Shown: positions 19,945 through 28,439, counted from the first letter of the stretch. The stretch is 64,000 nucleotides of DNA from Burkholderiales bacterium (GCA_016219375.1 JACRNC010000004.1:23791-87790), one strand, 5' to 3'. The notes: generated by a model from the letters alone, not told the origin. Numbers and translations are program-made.

Positions 19945-20391
19945 TCAGCCCTGGAGCCCCGGCGTGCGCAGCCGGCGCTTGATCAGCCGCATCAGCGCGC
20001 CCAGCAGGGGCGTCTTCTCATACAGCTCTTCGGCTGGGTCCCAGTAGTCGCGGTGCTCGGCGATGCGGCCGTCGGCGGCCAGGCGCAGGTGGCTGGCGCC
20101 GTGCACCGTCCAGCGGCCGTCGGGCATGCGCGGCGAGTCGAACACCAGGTCCCAGCTCAGAAAGGCATCCGGGCCTTCGCACAGCGCACGGTGCACGATG
20201 AAGCGCGGGGCGCTGAGCGTCTCGAACATGTGGGCATAGACGCGGCGGATGCGCGTGCTGCCCTCCACGCACTGGAACGGGTCCTTGAAGCGGGCCTGAG
20301 GCGTGTAGACCTCGTCCATGCCGGCCAGCGTGGCCGGGGTGAGGGTCTCGAAGAAGTGGACGATGCGGGCCAGGCGCGGGTCGGTGGTCAT
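19945..20391 (-). CDS. SnoaL/NTF2-like small protein, last gene of the lipid operon
   Basis: The 148-residue protein has the cone-shaped NTF2/SnoaL-like pattern: TDPRLARIVHFFETLTPATLAGMDEVYTPQARFKDPFQ at the start, then SWDLVFDSPRMPDGRWTVHGASHLRLAADGRIAEHRDYWDPAEELY. Members are often found beside SDR and DUF3833 genes in clusters with cyclopropane-synthase-like methyltransferases, as here. A catalytic or binding role in lipid modification is inferred from context only. ATG 20391 starts 30 bases after the stop of the SDR gene. Confidence 0.8.
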   Translation of the reverse strand: MTTDPRLARIVHFFETLTPATLAGMDEVYTPQARFKDPFQCVEGSTRIRRVYAHMFETLSAPRFIVHRALCEGPDAFLSWDLVFDSPRMPDGRWTVHGASHLRLAADGRIAEHRDYWDPAEELYEKTPLLGALMRLIKRRLRTPGLQG

Positions 20392-20420
20392 GGGCGGCTC
20401 GATCAGCGGGTGGAGCGGCT

Positions 20421-21191
20421 TCACAGGCCGGTGGCCCGCCGCACGGTGGCGAAGTAGGCGCCATGCGGCAGATGGCGCAGCAGCTTGAGCCAAAGCGTGA
20501 AGCGGCGCGGGAAGTGGATCTCGAAGCGCCCGCGCGCCCAGCCCTGCAGCATGGCGCGTGCGGCCTGCTCGGGCGTGATCAGCGCCGGCATGCGGAAGGC
20601 GTTGCCGGCGGTCAGCGGGGTCTCGACGAAGCCGGGGTTGATCAGCGACACGGCCACGCCGTGCTCGCGCAGGTCCAGCCACAGCGTCTCGGCCAGGTTC
20701 TGCAGGGCCGCCTTGGTGGGGCCGTAGGCCAGCGAGTTGGGCAGGCCGCGGTAGCCGGCCACGCTGCCGACCAGGCTGATGTGGCCGCTGCGTGCGGCCA
20801 GCATGCCGGGCAGCATGGCGGCCAGCAGGTGCAGCGCGCCCTGGTAGTTGACGGCCAGGTGGCGCTGCATCTGCGCCAGATCGAAAGCGGTGGCGCGCAG
20901 CGGCTGATAGTGGCCGGCGCAGTAGAGCAGCAGGCTCGGCTGTCCCAGCGTCTGCACCTGGCGTGCGGCAGCCTGCACGGCGGCCTCGTCGGTCACGTCC
21001 AGCGGCAGGGCCACGGCGCCCGGATGCTGGGCGACGAAGGCCTGCAGCGCGCCGGCGTCACGGGCCGAGACGACCACCCGCGCGCCCTGCGCATGCAGTG
21101 CCGCGGCGGTGGCCCGGCCGATGCCGGAGGACGCGCCGACGATCCACACCAGGCGGGCGGACCAGTCGGACAAGGGAGGGTTGAGCGGCAT
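20421..21191 (-). CDS. Short-chain dehydrogenase/reductase
   Basis: The 256-residue classical SDR has the cofactor motif VWIVGASSGIGRATAAAL near residue 15, the NAG-like LLYCAGHY near residue 88, catalytic serine in LVGSVAGYRG and the YxxxK pair in LAYGPTKAALQN. The C-terminal part LWLKLLRHLPHGAYFATVRR is basic and amphipathic, suggesting membrane association. The substrate is not visible; its place between DUF3833 and SnoaL-like genes in an operon with a fatty-acid methyltransferase suggests a lipid carbonyl or hydroxyl. ATG 21191 was used as start. Confidence 0.85.
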   Translation of the reverse strand: MPLNPPLSDWSARLVWIVGASSGIGRATAAALHAQGARVVVSARDAGALQAFVAQHPGAVALPLDVTDEAAVQAAARQVQTLGQPSLLLYCAGHYQPLRATAFDLAQMQRHLAVNYQGALHLLAAMLPGMLAARSGHISLVGSVAGYRGLPNSLAYGPTKAALQNLAETLWLDLREHGVAVSLINPGFVETPLTAGNAFRMPALITPEQAARAMLQGWARGRFEIHFPRRFTLWLKLLRHLPHGAYFATVRRATGL

Positions 21192-21250
21192 GCGTGGCTT
21201 CCCCGGAGGGCGGACAGGAGGGCGGGGAGGAGGGCGTGGGCAGGGCGCCT

Positions 21251-21910
21251 TCACGGCGCCTTGGTGAAGGACAGCAGCACCTCGCCCAGGCGCACGCCGA
21301 ACTTGCTCATCACGGCGCGGTTGAGCATGACGCGCTCGTCGACCAGGAACATCCAGTCGTCGAACTGCACGTTGATCACGCGGCCGTCGACCGGCAGGGC
21401 CAGGGTGTAGCGCCACCGGAAGGCGTTGCCGGCGACCTGGCCCTCGGCGGTGCCGACGACGTCGGCGGCGGTGCCGGTGTAGCGGCCGTCTTCATGCCGC
21501 ACCAGGCGCCAGATGCGCTTGTCGCGCTTGCCGTCGCTGTAGACGAAGGTCTCGTCCAGCGTGCCCACGTCGCCCTGCCAGCAGCAGTCCATCGTGACGA
21601 CGAAGCGGCGCACCACCTTGCCGCTGCGGTCGGTGAAGATGCCGTGCGCCATGACGCGGCCGTCGAAATAGCGGCGCAGGTCGAGCACCGGCTGCTCGGC
21701 TGCGTAGTCGCTGACCTGCGGGCCGGCGCAGCCGGGCAGCAGCGTGGCGGCGGCCAGCACACCGGCGCCAGCCAGCAGGCGGCGGCGATGCATGCCGGGC
21801 TTGGCCGCGGGCGCGCGAGCCGGGGCGGCCATCGTGGAAGCGAGCCGCGCCGCGCCGGGCGGGACGTCGCCGGCAACAGTGGTGGGCCGCAAGGCAGCAG
21901 GGCAGGTCAT
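21251..21910 (-). CDS. DUF3833 lipoprotein
   Basis: The DUF3833 domain is recognisable from YFDGRVMAHGIFTDRSGKVVRRF through DETFVYSDGKRDKRIWRL to the C-terminal MLNRAVMSKFGVRLGEVLLSF. The segment MHRRRLLAGAGVLAAATLLPGC is a lipoprotein signal with the cysteine of LPGC as the lipidation site. ATG 21910 overlaps the MFS stop as ATGA and has GGAGAAG at good spacing, so it was chosen (219 residues). That puts 39 residues ahead of the signal core; initiation at ATG 21793 would give a conventional lipoprotein signal. The double arginine raises the possibility of Tat export. Function of the family is unknown. Confidence 0.8.
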   Translation of the reverse strand: MTCPAALRPTTVAGDVPPGAARLASTMAAPARAPAAKPGMHRRRLLAGAGVLAAATLLPGCAGPQVSDYAAEQPVLDLRRYFDGRVMAHGIFTDRSGKVVRRFVVTMDCCWQGDVGTLDETFVYSDGKRDKRIWRLVRHEDGRYTGTAADVVGTAEGQVAGNAFRWRYTLALPVDGRVINVQFDDWMFLVDERVMLNRAVMSKFGVRLGEVLLSFTKAP

Positions 21911-23466
21911 CGGTCTTCTCCATGACGCGCACGGTGGCGCAGCAGCAGGGCCAGCGCGGCGGCCTTGAGCAGCAGCGGCAGGCCGGCATAGGCGGCCATC
22001 AGCGCCCACAGGGCCTGGGCGCTGCGAGCGCCGGGCGTGTAGCCGGCAGCCGCCAGCAGCGGCAGGGCCAGGCCCGCGGCCAGGGCCAAGTTGAGCTTGG
22101 CTGCTGCCTGCCACCAGCCGAAGTACGCGCCTTCTGCCGTGCCGCCGTGGCCGGCACGCCGCACCAGGCCGGCCAGCAGGGCGCCGGGGAAGGTCAGATC
22201 CGCCCCCAGCGCCGCGCCGGTGACGATGCATACGGCCAGGAAGAGCCACGCATCGCCCGCGCCCAGGGTGCCGACGCCCGCGAAGCCGGCGATCGCCAGC
22301 CCCATGCCGGCCGCCCAGCCGCCGGCCAGGCCCAGCCGCGGCACCAGGCGCAGCCAGGCCGGCACCGACAGCGCCGCGGCCAGGAAGTAGCTGCCCAGGA
22401 AGGCGGGCTCCCAGGCTGGCGCCTGCAGCCGGTCGCGCACGACGAAGAGCACCAGCGTGGCCGGCACCGCGCTGGCGATGCCGCTGAGCATGAAGACGGC
22501 CAGCAGCGAGCGGAAGGCGGGCTGGCGCCAGGGCCCGCCGCGGCTGGGCACCGGGCGGGGCCGCGTGACAGGGCGGGCGACAGCCTGGGCGACGGGCGCG
22601 ACGGCAGGTGTGCCGGCCCGCGGCTCGATCGGCCGGCTCTGTTCATGGCTGACCTGCTGGCGGCCGGCCTGGCCATCCTCCATATCGATCGCCAGGCGGA
22701 CCTTGGCGCCGACCGCCCGCTGCGCCGGCCGCGGCGCGCAGGCCAGCAGTGCCACGCCGGCGGCCAGCAGCACGGTCAGCACCGCGCTGGTCAGCGCCAA
22801 GCCGGCCACCGCGGGCAGCACGCTGGCGATCAGCACACCCAGCAGCGCAGCGCCCTCGCGCCAGCCGACCACGCGGGCGCGTTGGGCCGCATCGCCGCCC
22901 AGCCGCGCGCCCCAGGCCTGGTGCAGGATGCTCACCCCGCTGTAGGCCAGCGTGGTCCACAGCAGGCCGGCGCCCAGCCAGGCCAGCAGCCCGGCAGTGT
23001 CCAGAGCCGGTGGCGTGAACAGCAGCGCAAAGCCGATGGCGATGGCGCCGCAGCCGGCTGCCGCCGCGCGCCAGGCCGCGTGCGGGCCGCGGTCGAGCAG
23101 GTGGTCGGCCAGCCGGCCCAGCGCCGGGTCGAGCAGCGCATCGAAGAGCCGGCTGGCCAGCAGCACGCCGCCCAGCGCGACCAGCGGCGCGCCGTGCACC
23201 GCGGCGTAGTGCGGCGGCAGCAGCACATAAAGCGGCAGCGCGACAAAGGCCAGCGGCAGCCCCAGCGCGCCGTAGCGCAGGCCGTGCCGGGCGGTGAAGC
23301 CGGCTGCAGACGAGCTGCCCGGCGCACAGGCCGGCCCGCCGTCGCCCGGGCCTGCATCCGGCCCTGCGCGGCGCGCGCCCTGCCCGCCGGGGTCACGCTC
23401 TGTCCTGCCCGGGGTCTGCCCGCCTTCCGGGCGCGACCTGCCGACCATGACCGGCTCAAGCGCCAT
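21907..23466 (-). CDS. MFS carrier, GPH (melibiose carrier)-like
   Basis: The 519-residue membrane protein has about 12 hydrophobic segments split by a long cytoplasmic loop rich in Arg/Pro/Gln (about residues 255-305). The early motif LASRLFDALLDPALGRLADHLLD is typical of glycoside-pentoside-hexuronide cation symporters. Its place in a lipid-modification operon suggests it moves a lipid or lipid precursor rather than a sugar, but this is inference. It starts at ATG 23466, inside the last codons of the chalcone-isomerase-like gene (11-base overlap), and ends in a 4-base overlap with the DUF3833 gene. The first 55 residues are nonconserved and proline/glycine-rich. Confidence 0.82.
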   Translation of the reverse strand: MALEPVMVGRSRPEGGQTPGRTERDPGGQGARRAGPDAGPGDGGPACAPGSSSAAGFTARHGLRYGALGLPLAFVALPLYVLLPPHYAAVHGAPLVALGGVLLASRLFDALLDPALGRLADHLLDRGPHAAWRAAAAGCGAIAIGFALLFTPPALDTAGLLAWLGAGLLWTTLAYSGVSILHQAWGARLGGDAAQRARVVGWREGAALLGVLIASVLPAVAGLALTSAVLTVLLAAGVALLACAPRPAQRAVGAKVRLAIDMEDGQAGRQQVSHEQSRPIEPRAGTPAVAPVAQAVARPVTRPRPVPSRGGPWRQPAFRSLLAVFMLSGIASAVPATLVLFVVRDRLQAPAWEPAFLGSYFLAAALSVPAWLRLVPRLGLAGGWAAGMGLAIAGFAGVGTLGAGDAWLFLAVCIVTGAALGADLTFPGALLAGLVRRAGHGGTAEGAYFGWWQAAAKLNLALAAGLALPLLAAAGYTPGARSAQALWALMAAYAGLPLLLKAAALALLLRHRARHGEDR

Positions 23467-24208
23467 CGCGCCCTGCCGCTTCGCCGATCAGCGTCTGCCG
23501 CAGCGCGGGGGCGGAGGTCTGCGGCGCCAGCCAGATACCGAAGAACAGGCGCGCGAATGCCGCGTCGTCCAGCTGCGCCGTGGGCCGGCCGTTGTGGAAG
23601 AAGCGCACCTGCCCGCCGCCCGTGTGCACGCCGCTGAGCCGGTCGCCGGCGGCCACGTCGGGGAAGGCGCGCTCCATCAGCGCCTGCCAGGCCGTGGCCT
23701 GCGCGGTGGTGAAGCTGCCCACGCGCTTCATCTCGGCGATGGAGCGCTCGGCGATGTCCGGGCCGCGCAGCTTGCGTGCGTACTGCAGCTCCAGCGCGAA
23801 GGGCTGGCCGTCGTAGCGCGCGGCGTCGAAGCCGGGAGCGGCCCACAGCCGCGCCTGGTAGACCGGCAGGCCGAAGAAGCGAAGCGCGCCCTTGCCGATC
23901 AGCCGTGCCTGGGGCAAGGCGGCGAGGACCTCGGCCGGGGGCGGGGTGGCCGGGACGGCGGGAGAGGCGGGCGAGGCAAGCGGGCGGATGGTGGTCACGG
24001 CGGGAGCGGGTGGCGACACCGGTTGCGGCGTCGGGGAGGACGGGAGCCGGGATGCCGGCTGCAAGGTGGGCAAGGCCGGGGCGGCCGGCCCGGCGTGCGT
24101 CGGCTGCTGTGCCGCGGCAGCCAGGTGGCCGGCCACCACCAGGGCGGCCAGGCTCAGCCGGGCGCAGGCCGCGTCAGCCGGGGCGGCGCAGGGTGAACTG
24201 CACGACAT
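23456..24208 (-). CDS. Chalcone-isomerase-like periplasmic protein
   Basis: The 250-residue protein has an N-terminal export signal (hydrophobic LSLAALVVAGHLAAAAQ), a Pro/Ala/Thr-rich spacer of about 70 residues, and a domain matching the bacterial chalcone-isomerase-like family: GKGALRFFGLPVYQARLWAAPGFDAARYDGQPFALELQYARKL and, near the end, FFHNGRPTAQLDDAAFARLFFGIWL. Plant relatives of this fold bind fatty acids, which fits the operon. ATG 24208 lies 35 bases inside the end of the methyltransferase gene, a long overlap, but later ATG codons would destroy the signal peptide. It is exported by prediction; enzymatic function is unproven. Confidence 0.8.
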   Translation of the reverse strand: MSCSSPCAAPADAACARLSLAALVVAGHLAAAAQQPTHAGPAAPALPTLQPASRLPSSPTPQPVSPPAPAVTTIRPLASPASPAVPATPPPAEVLAALPQARLIGKGALRFFGLPVYQARLWAAPGFDAARYDGQPFALELQYARKLRGPDIAERSIAEMKRVGSFTTAQATAWQALMERAFPDVAAGDRLSGVHTGGGQVRFFHNGRPTAQLDDAAFARLFFGIWLAPQTSAPALRQTLIGEAAGRDGA

Positions 24209-25430
24209 CGGTGTTGCCCTCGGCGAAGGCGGCCTCGCAATAGGCCAGATAGAAGTCCCAGATGCGCATGAAGCGCTCGTCGAAGCCCAGGGCCCGCACC
24301 TCGGCCGCCTGCTGCAGGAAGCGCTCGCGCCAGCGGCGCAGCGTCTGGGCATAGTCGGCGCCGAAGGCGAAGGCGCGCTCCACCACCAGCCCCGCGCGCG
24401 CCGCCTGCTCGCGGAAGGCCGCCTGGCTGGGCAGCAGGCCGCCGGGGAAGATGTACTGCTGGATGAAGTCGCTGGAGCGGGCGTAGCGCTCGAACAGGTC
24501 GTCGCGGATGGTGATGGTCTGGATGCAGGCGCGACCGCCGGACTTCAGGCAGCGGCGCAGGGTGTCGAAGTAGCCCGGCCAGTACTCGCGGCCCACGGCC
24601 TCGAACATCTCGATGGAGACGACGGCATCGAACGGCTCGCGCTCGTGTGCGGCGGGCAGGTCGCGGTAGTCCTGCAGGCGCAGCTCGCACTGCGCGGTCA
24701 GCCTGGCCTGCTGCAGCCGCTCGCGGCCCCAGGCGAGCTGCTCGGTGGACAGCGTGATGCCCGTGACCTGCGCGCCGAAGCGCCGTGCCGCCGTCTCGGC
24801 CAGCCCGCCCCAGCCGCAGCCGATCTCCAGCAGCCGCGAGCCGGGCTGCACGCCGGCCTCGTGCAGCGCCCGCTCCATCTTGGCGTCCTGCGCCTGGGCC
24901 AGCGTGCGGCGGCTGTCGCCGTCGAACCAGGCGGCGGAGTAGCTCATGCCCGCATCCAGCCACAGCCGGTAGAAGCCGTTGCCCAGGTCGTAGTGGGCGT
25001 GGATGTTGCGGCGGCTGCCGGCGCGGGTGTTGCGGTGCAGCCGGTGCAGCAGGCGGTGCAGCAGCGCGCCCCACCATGAGCCGTAGACCAGCTGCTCCAC
25101 CGCATCGCGGTTGGCGATCAGCAGCCGCAGCAGGGCGGGCAGATCCGGGCTGGACCATTCGCCGGCGATCCAGCCTTCGGCAAAGCCGATGTCGCCGGAG
25201 CGCAGCGCGCGGCTGCAGGCGGCCCAGTCGTGCAGGCGCAGCACCGCGCGCGGCTCCTGGCCGCTGCCGCAGCGGGTGTGGCCGCCGCCGGGCAGGTGCA
25301 GCTCCAGCGTGCCGTGCGGCAGGCGGGCCAGCAGGGCCAGGGCGCGCCGCGCCGCAGCAGGCGTGCCCGGCGGCAGGGCCTGGCGCGTGGGCACGGTGCG
25401 GCGGGTCAGGGCGAGGGTGTCGGTGTTCAT
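24174..25430 (-). CDS. Cyclopropane-fatty-acyl-phospholipid synthase-like SAM methyltransferase
   Basis: The 418-residue protein belongs to the CFA synthase/mycolic acid methyltransferase family, which transfers a methyl from SAM to an unsaturated acyl chain of membrane phospholipids. Visible marks are IHAHYDLGNGFYRLWLD, the SAM-binding loop RLLEIGCGWGGLAETAARRFG, VVSIEMFEAVGREYW and FIQQYIFPGGLLPS. Length agrees with the family. The associated DUF1365, FAD oxidoreductase, DUF3833 and SDR genes favour a specialised acyl modification (methylated or furan-type fatty acids have been tied to related clusters in alphaproteobacteria) over housekeeping cyclopropanation. ATG 25430 is the start. Confidence 0.88.
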   Translation of the reverse strand: MNTDTLALTRRTVPTRQALPPGTPAAARRALALLARLPHGTLELHLPGGGHTRCGSGQEPRAVLRLHDWAACSRALRSGDIGFAEGWIAGEWSSPDLPALLRLLIANRDAVEQLVYGSWWGALLHRLLHRLHRNTRAGSRRNIHAHYDLGNGFYRLWLDAGMSYSAAWFDGDSRRTLAQAQDAKMERALHEAGVQPGSRLLEIGCGWGGLAETAARRFGAQVTGITLSTEQLAWGRERLQQARLTAQCELRLQDYRDLPAAHEREPFDAVVSIEMFEAVGREYWPGYFDTLRRCLKSGGRACIQTITIRDDLFERYARSSDFIQQYIFPGGLLPSQAAFREQAARAGLVVERAFAFGADYAQTLRRWRERFLQQAAEVRALGFDERFMRIWDFYLAYCEAAFAEGNTDVVQFTLRRPG

Positions 25431-25435
25431 CGGGG

Positions 25436-25500
25436 TGAATGACGAGCGGATGACGGGCGGATGACCGGGGCGAATGACGGGGGCGAATGACGGGGAGGGC
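25436..25500. repeat. Short imperfect repeats around ATGAC
   Basis: Five copies of ATGAC followed by G/C-rich linkers begin at 25439, 25450, 25461, 25474 and 25487, spaced 11, 11, 13 and 13 bases. They lie in the 102-base gap between the DUF1365 and methyltransferase genes inside the leftward operon. They may be simple slippage-derived sequence. Confidence 0.55.
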
Positions 25501-25532
25501 AGCCGGGCCGCGTTGGGCGGCGATGCCCGGGA

Positions 25533-26306
25533 TCAGCGGGTGACGAAGGAGTCGGGCGGCGTGGGCTTGCCGAAGAACGGCACGCGGCGCAGCCACAGCT
25601 TGAGCGCCTGCCAGTGGATGCGCGGCAGCACGCCCAGCGTCATCAAGGGCAGGGCGAGCGCCGTGCGGCGCAGGCTGGCGCGGGTCAGCGGCCGCAGATC
25701 GCCGCTGAGCGCGGTCTGCAGCAGCGGGCCGTGCTCGTCGTCCAGGTCCACGCGGGTCAGCAGGTGCTCGCGCCCGGCCGTGGCCGTGCGCAGGAAGCGG
25801 AAGCGGTAGAGCCCCCGCACGCGGTTGAAGGGCGAGACATGGAAGACCTTGCGCGCCTCGACCTCTGCGCCCCAGCGCAGGCGCGGGCCGTGCAGCAGGT
25901 AGACGTGGCGCTCGCCGAAGGTGTTGTTCACCTCGGCCAGCACGGCGGCCAGGCTGCCGTCGGCCCGGTGCGCATACCAGAAGCTCACCGGCTTGAAGGC
26001 ATGGCCCAGCATGCGCGGATAGGTCTGCAGCCAGATCTCGCCATCGGCCTCGGTGATGCCTTCGCTTGCCAGCAGCGCCTCGGCCCAGGCCAGCGCGTCC
26101 GGCCCGCCTTCGCCGTGGTCGGCGTCATGGAAGGCGATCAGGCCGAAGCGGTTGCGCGGCAGCGTCGCATCCGGCTGGGCGCGCAGGCTGCGCATGGGCA
26201 GCATCAGGAAGGCCGCCGGGTAGGCAAAGGCATGCTGCACCGGCCGCAGGCGCCGGTGCCAGACCTCGCCGCGGCCGATCAGCGGGCGATGAGAGGCGGC
26301 GGTCAT
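25533..26306 (-). CDS. DUF1365-family protein
   Basis: The 257-residue protein fits DUF1365: GRGEVWHRRLRPVQHAFAYPAAFLMLPM at the start, then TYPRMLGHAFKPVSFWYAHRADG, AEVNNTFGERHVYLL and VEARKVFHVSPFNRVRGLYRFRF, all conserved blocks. Members occur between FAD-dependent amine-oxidase-like proteins and CFA-synthase-like methyltransferases, as here. The biochemical role is unknown, though a part in acyl-chain modification is commonly inferred. Its ATG overlaps the stop of the FAD gene by 4 bases (ATGA). Confidence 0.88.
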   Translation of the reverse strand: MTAASHRPLIGRGEVWHRRLRPVQHAFAYPAAFLMLPMRSLRAQPDATLPRNRFGLIAFHDADHGEGGPDALAWAEALLASEGITEADGEIWLQTYPRMLGHAFKPVSFWYAHRADGSLAAVLAEVNNTFGERHVYLLHGPRLRWGAEVEARKVFHVSPFNRVRGLYRFRFLRTATAGREHLLTRVDLDDEHGPLLQTALSGDLRPLTRASLRRTALALPLMTLGVLPRIHWQALKLWLRRVPFFGKPTPPDSFVTR

Positions 26307-27601
26307 GCCGCCGCCTGCTGCAGCTCGCCCGCCTGGGCGGCGCGGCGCAGGCCCTGCACCACGGCCAGCGCCGAGCGCAGGCCGTCCTCGTGGAAGCCGT
26401 AGCCCGTCCAGGCGCCGCAGAACCAGGTGCGCCGACGGCCCTGCAGGGCGGCCACGCGGCGCTGGGCGCGGATGGCGGCCAGGTCGAACACCGGGTGCGC
26501 GTAAGCAATGCGGCGCAGCACGGCATCGGGCCGCGGCTCGCGCACCGGGTTGAGCGAGACGATCACCGGCTGTTGCCAGGGCAGCGGCTGCAGGCGGTTG
26601 ATCAGGTAGTGCAGGCACACGGCCGCGCCTTCCCGGCCGGGCTGCGGCGCGCGCTCGTAGTTCCAGGCGGCCCAGGCGCGGCGGCGGCGCGGCAGCAGCG
26701 CGGTGTCGGTGTGCAGCACGGCCTCGTTGTCGTGATAGCGGATGGCGCCCAGCACCTCGCGCTCCTCGGCGGTGGCGTCGGCCCCCAGCAGGCGCAGCGC
26801 CTGGTCGCTGTGGCAGGCCAGCACGACTTGGTCGAAGCGCTCGCTGCCGGCGTCGGTCAGCACGTCCACGCCGGTGGGCAGCCGGCGCAGGCCGCGCACC
26901 GGCGTGGCCGCGCGGGCGTCGCCAATGGCCGCCACGATCTTGTCCACGTAGCGGCGCGAGCCACCGGCCACCGTGTGCCACTGCGGCCGGCCGTTCACCT
27001 GGATCAGCCCGTGGTTGTGGCAGAAGCGGATCAGCGTGCCGACCGGAAAGCGCAGCATCTGCTCGGTGGGGCAGGACCAGATGCAGGCCACCATCGGCAA
27101 CAGGTACCAGTCGCGGAAGGCCGCGCCGAAGCCGTGCTGGTGCAGGAAGTCGCCCACCGGCTGGGCCAGCTCCACGTCGCCGCCCTCGGCAGCCAGCCGC
27201 GTGGCCAGGGCGTTGAAGCGCAGCAGCTCGCGCAGCATCCCCCAGAACGCCGGGCGCAGCAGATTGCGCCGCTGCGCGAACACCGTGTCGAGCGACGAGC
27301 CGCTCCACTCCAGCCCGGCGTCCACCGCCTGCACCGAGAACGACATGTCCGACTGCGCCGTGTCCACGCCCAGGTCGGAAAAAAGGCGGATCAGCTGCGG
27401 ATAGGTGCGCTCGTTGAAGACAAGGAAGCCCGTGTCCACGCCGTGCGTCACGCCGTCCAGCGTCACGTCCACCGTGTGTGCATGGCCGCCGAAGCGGCCA
27501 TCGGCCTCGAACAGCGTGACCCGGATGCCGGTCTCGCGGCCCAGGTTCCAGGCCGCGCCCAGGCCGGCGATGCCCGAGCCGATGACGGCAACGCGGCTCA
27601 T
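26303..27601 (-). CDS. FAD-dependent amine-oxidase-like oxidoreductase, first gene of the lipid operon
   Basis: The 432-residue protein starts with a Rossmann FAD-binding motif VIGSGIAGLGAAWNL (glycines 8, 10 and 13) followed by the acidic end FEADGRFGGHAHTVDV. It ends with the second FAD block WFCGAWTGYGFHEDGLRSALAV. It resembles the COG2907-type proteins that accompany DUF1365 and CFA synthase. A desaturase or oxidase role on acyl chains is plausible but inferred. No membrane segment is seen. ATG 27601 lies about 110 bases from the palindromic operator, placing this gene first in an eight-gene leftward operon. Confidence 0.88.
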   Translation of the reverse strand: MSRVAVIGSGIAGLGAAWNLGRETGIRVTLFEADGRFGGHAHTVDVTLDGVTHGVDTGFLVFNERTYPQLIRLFSDLGVDTAQSDMSFSVQAVDAGLEWSGSSLDTVFAQRRNLLRPAFWGMLRELLRFNALATRLAAEGGDVELAQPVGDFLHQHGFGAAFRDWYLLPMVACIWSCPTEQMLRFPVGTLIRFCHNHGLIQVNGRPQWHTVAGGSRRYVDKIVAAIGDARAATPVRGLRRLPTGVDVLTDAGSERFDQVVLACHSDQALRLLGADATAEEREVLGAIRYHDNEAVLHTDTALLPRRRRAWAAWNYERAPQPGREGAAVCLHYLINRLQPLPWQQPVIVSLNPVREPRPDAVLRRIAYAHPVFDLAAIRAQRRVAALQGRRRTWFCGAWTGYGFHEDGLRSALAVVQGLRRAAQAGELQQAAA

Positions 27602-27713
27602 GAGGGGCGGCCCCCGCGAGCCGGGCTCAGGGTGGGCGTGGTGCGTGCAGCAGGCGGGCGGGGCGCAGGCAGGGGCAGGGCAGTCGGGTGTGCGGGCACG
27701 AACGCCTCCGGTC

Positions 27714-27743
27714 GTATCGTGAACTGATCAGTTCAAACGATAC
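27714..27743. promoter_or_regulatory. Palindromic operator between the TetR gene and the lipid operon
   Basis: A perfect 16-base palindrome TGAACTGATCAGTTCA (27720-27735) is flanked by a second pair of inverted arms, GTATCGT at 27714-27720 and ACGATAC at 27737-27743. It lies in the AT-richest stretch of the region, between divergent start codons at 27601 and 27798. The form and position are typical of a TetR-family operator controlling both directions. The link to this regulator is inferred. Confidence 0.75.
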
Positions 27744-27785
27744 ACCAAAACGTATTTTCAATGCACGTGACTGTCTACCGCAGCC

Positions 27786-27791
27786 TACAAT
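27786..27791 (+). promoter_or_regulatory. Candidate -10 element of the TetR gene
   Basis: TACAAT is followed by 6 bases and then ATG 27798, so the expected transcription start is the A of the start codon. No convincing -35 hexamer is seen 17 bases upstream. The operator palindrome lies about 50 bases further upstream. Confidence 0.4.
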
Positions 27792-27797
27792 TTGCCG

Positions 27798-28439
27798 ATG
27801 GCCCGCCTCTCCTACCGTGAACAAGTCCTGCGCCTGCGCGAGGACGCCATCGTCCAGGCCGTCAACCGTCTGCTGGCCACCAAGGGCTATGACCTGATGA
27901 CGGTGGACGAGGTGGCAGCCGAGGCCGGCATCGCCAAGGCCAGCCTCTACAAGCACTTCACCTCCAAGGAGGAGCTGGCCGGCGCCGCGATGGTGCGGGT
28001 GCTCGACCGGGCGCTGGCCTTTGTCGACGGGCTGCGCGCCGGGCCGCCCGCGGCTGCGCTGGACCAGCTCAAGGCCGTCGCCCGCTGGGCGATGGAGACC
28101 CAGCTGCAGGGCGACATGCCGTCGCTGCCGGCGCAGAACTCCACGCTCAGCGCCTCGCTGCAGGCCAACGAGGCCTACATGGACCGGCTCTTCGACCTGA
28201 GCAACAAGCTGGGCATCTGGATCACCGGCGCACAGACCGACGGCTCGCTCAACCCGGCGCTGCCGGCCGAGCTGGTGCTCTACACGCTGTTCGCCCGCGC
28301 CTGCGACCCGGTGCTGGGCCTGCTCAAGTCATCCGGCCAGTACACCAATGAGCAGATCCTCGACTGGCTGATCACCACCTGCTTCGACGGCCTGGGCGCG
28401 CCCGTGCCGCGCTCGGGCTCGCGCATGAAGGCCGGCTGA
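27798..28439 (+). CDS. TetR-family transcriptional regulator
   Basis: The 213-residue regulator has an N-terminal helix-turn-helix: REQVLRLREDAIVQAVNRLLATKGYDLMTVDEVAAEAGIAKASLYKHFTS (residues 7-56), where AGIAKASLYKHF is the recognition-helix signature of TetR proteins. The C-terminal ligand/dimer domain is variable, so the effector cannot be told. It is divergent from the FAD oxidoreductase and shares with it a strong palindrome, so it probably represses the lipid operon and itself. ATG 27798 is the start; an in-frame TTG two codons upstream is unlikely. A hairpin terminator follows. Confidence 0.92.
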   Translation: MARLSYREQVLRLREDAIVQAVNRLLATKGYDLMTVDEVAAEAGIAKASLYKHFTSKEELAGAAMVRVLDRALAFVDGLRAGPPAAALDQLKAVARWAMETQLQGDMPSLPAQNSTLSASLQANEAYMDRLFDLSNKLGIWITGAQTDGSLNPALPAELVLYTLFARACDPVLGLLKSSGQYTNEQILDWLITTCFDGLGAPVPRSGSRMKAG

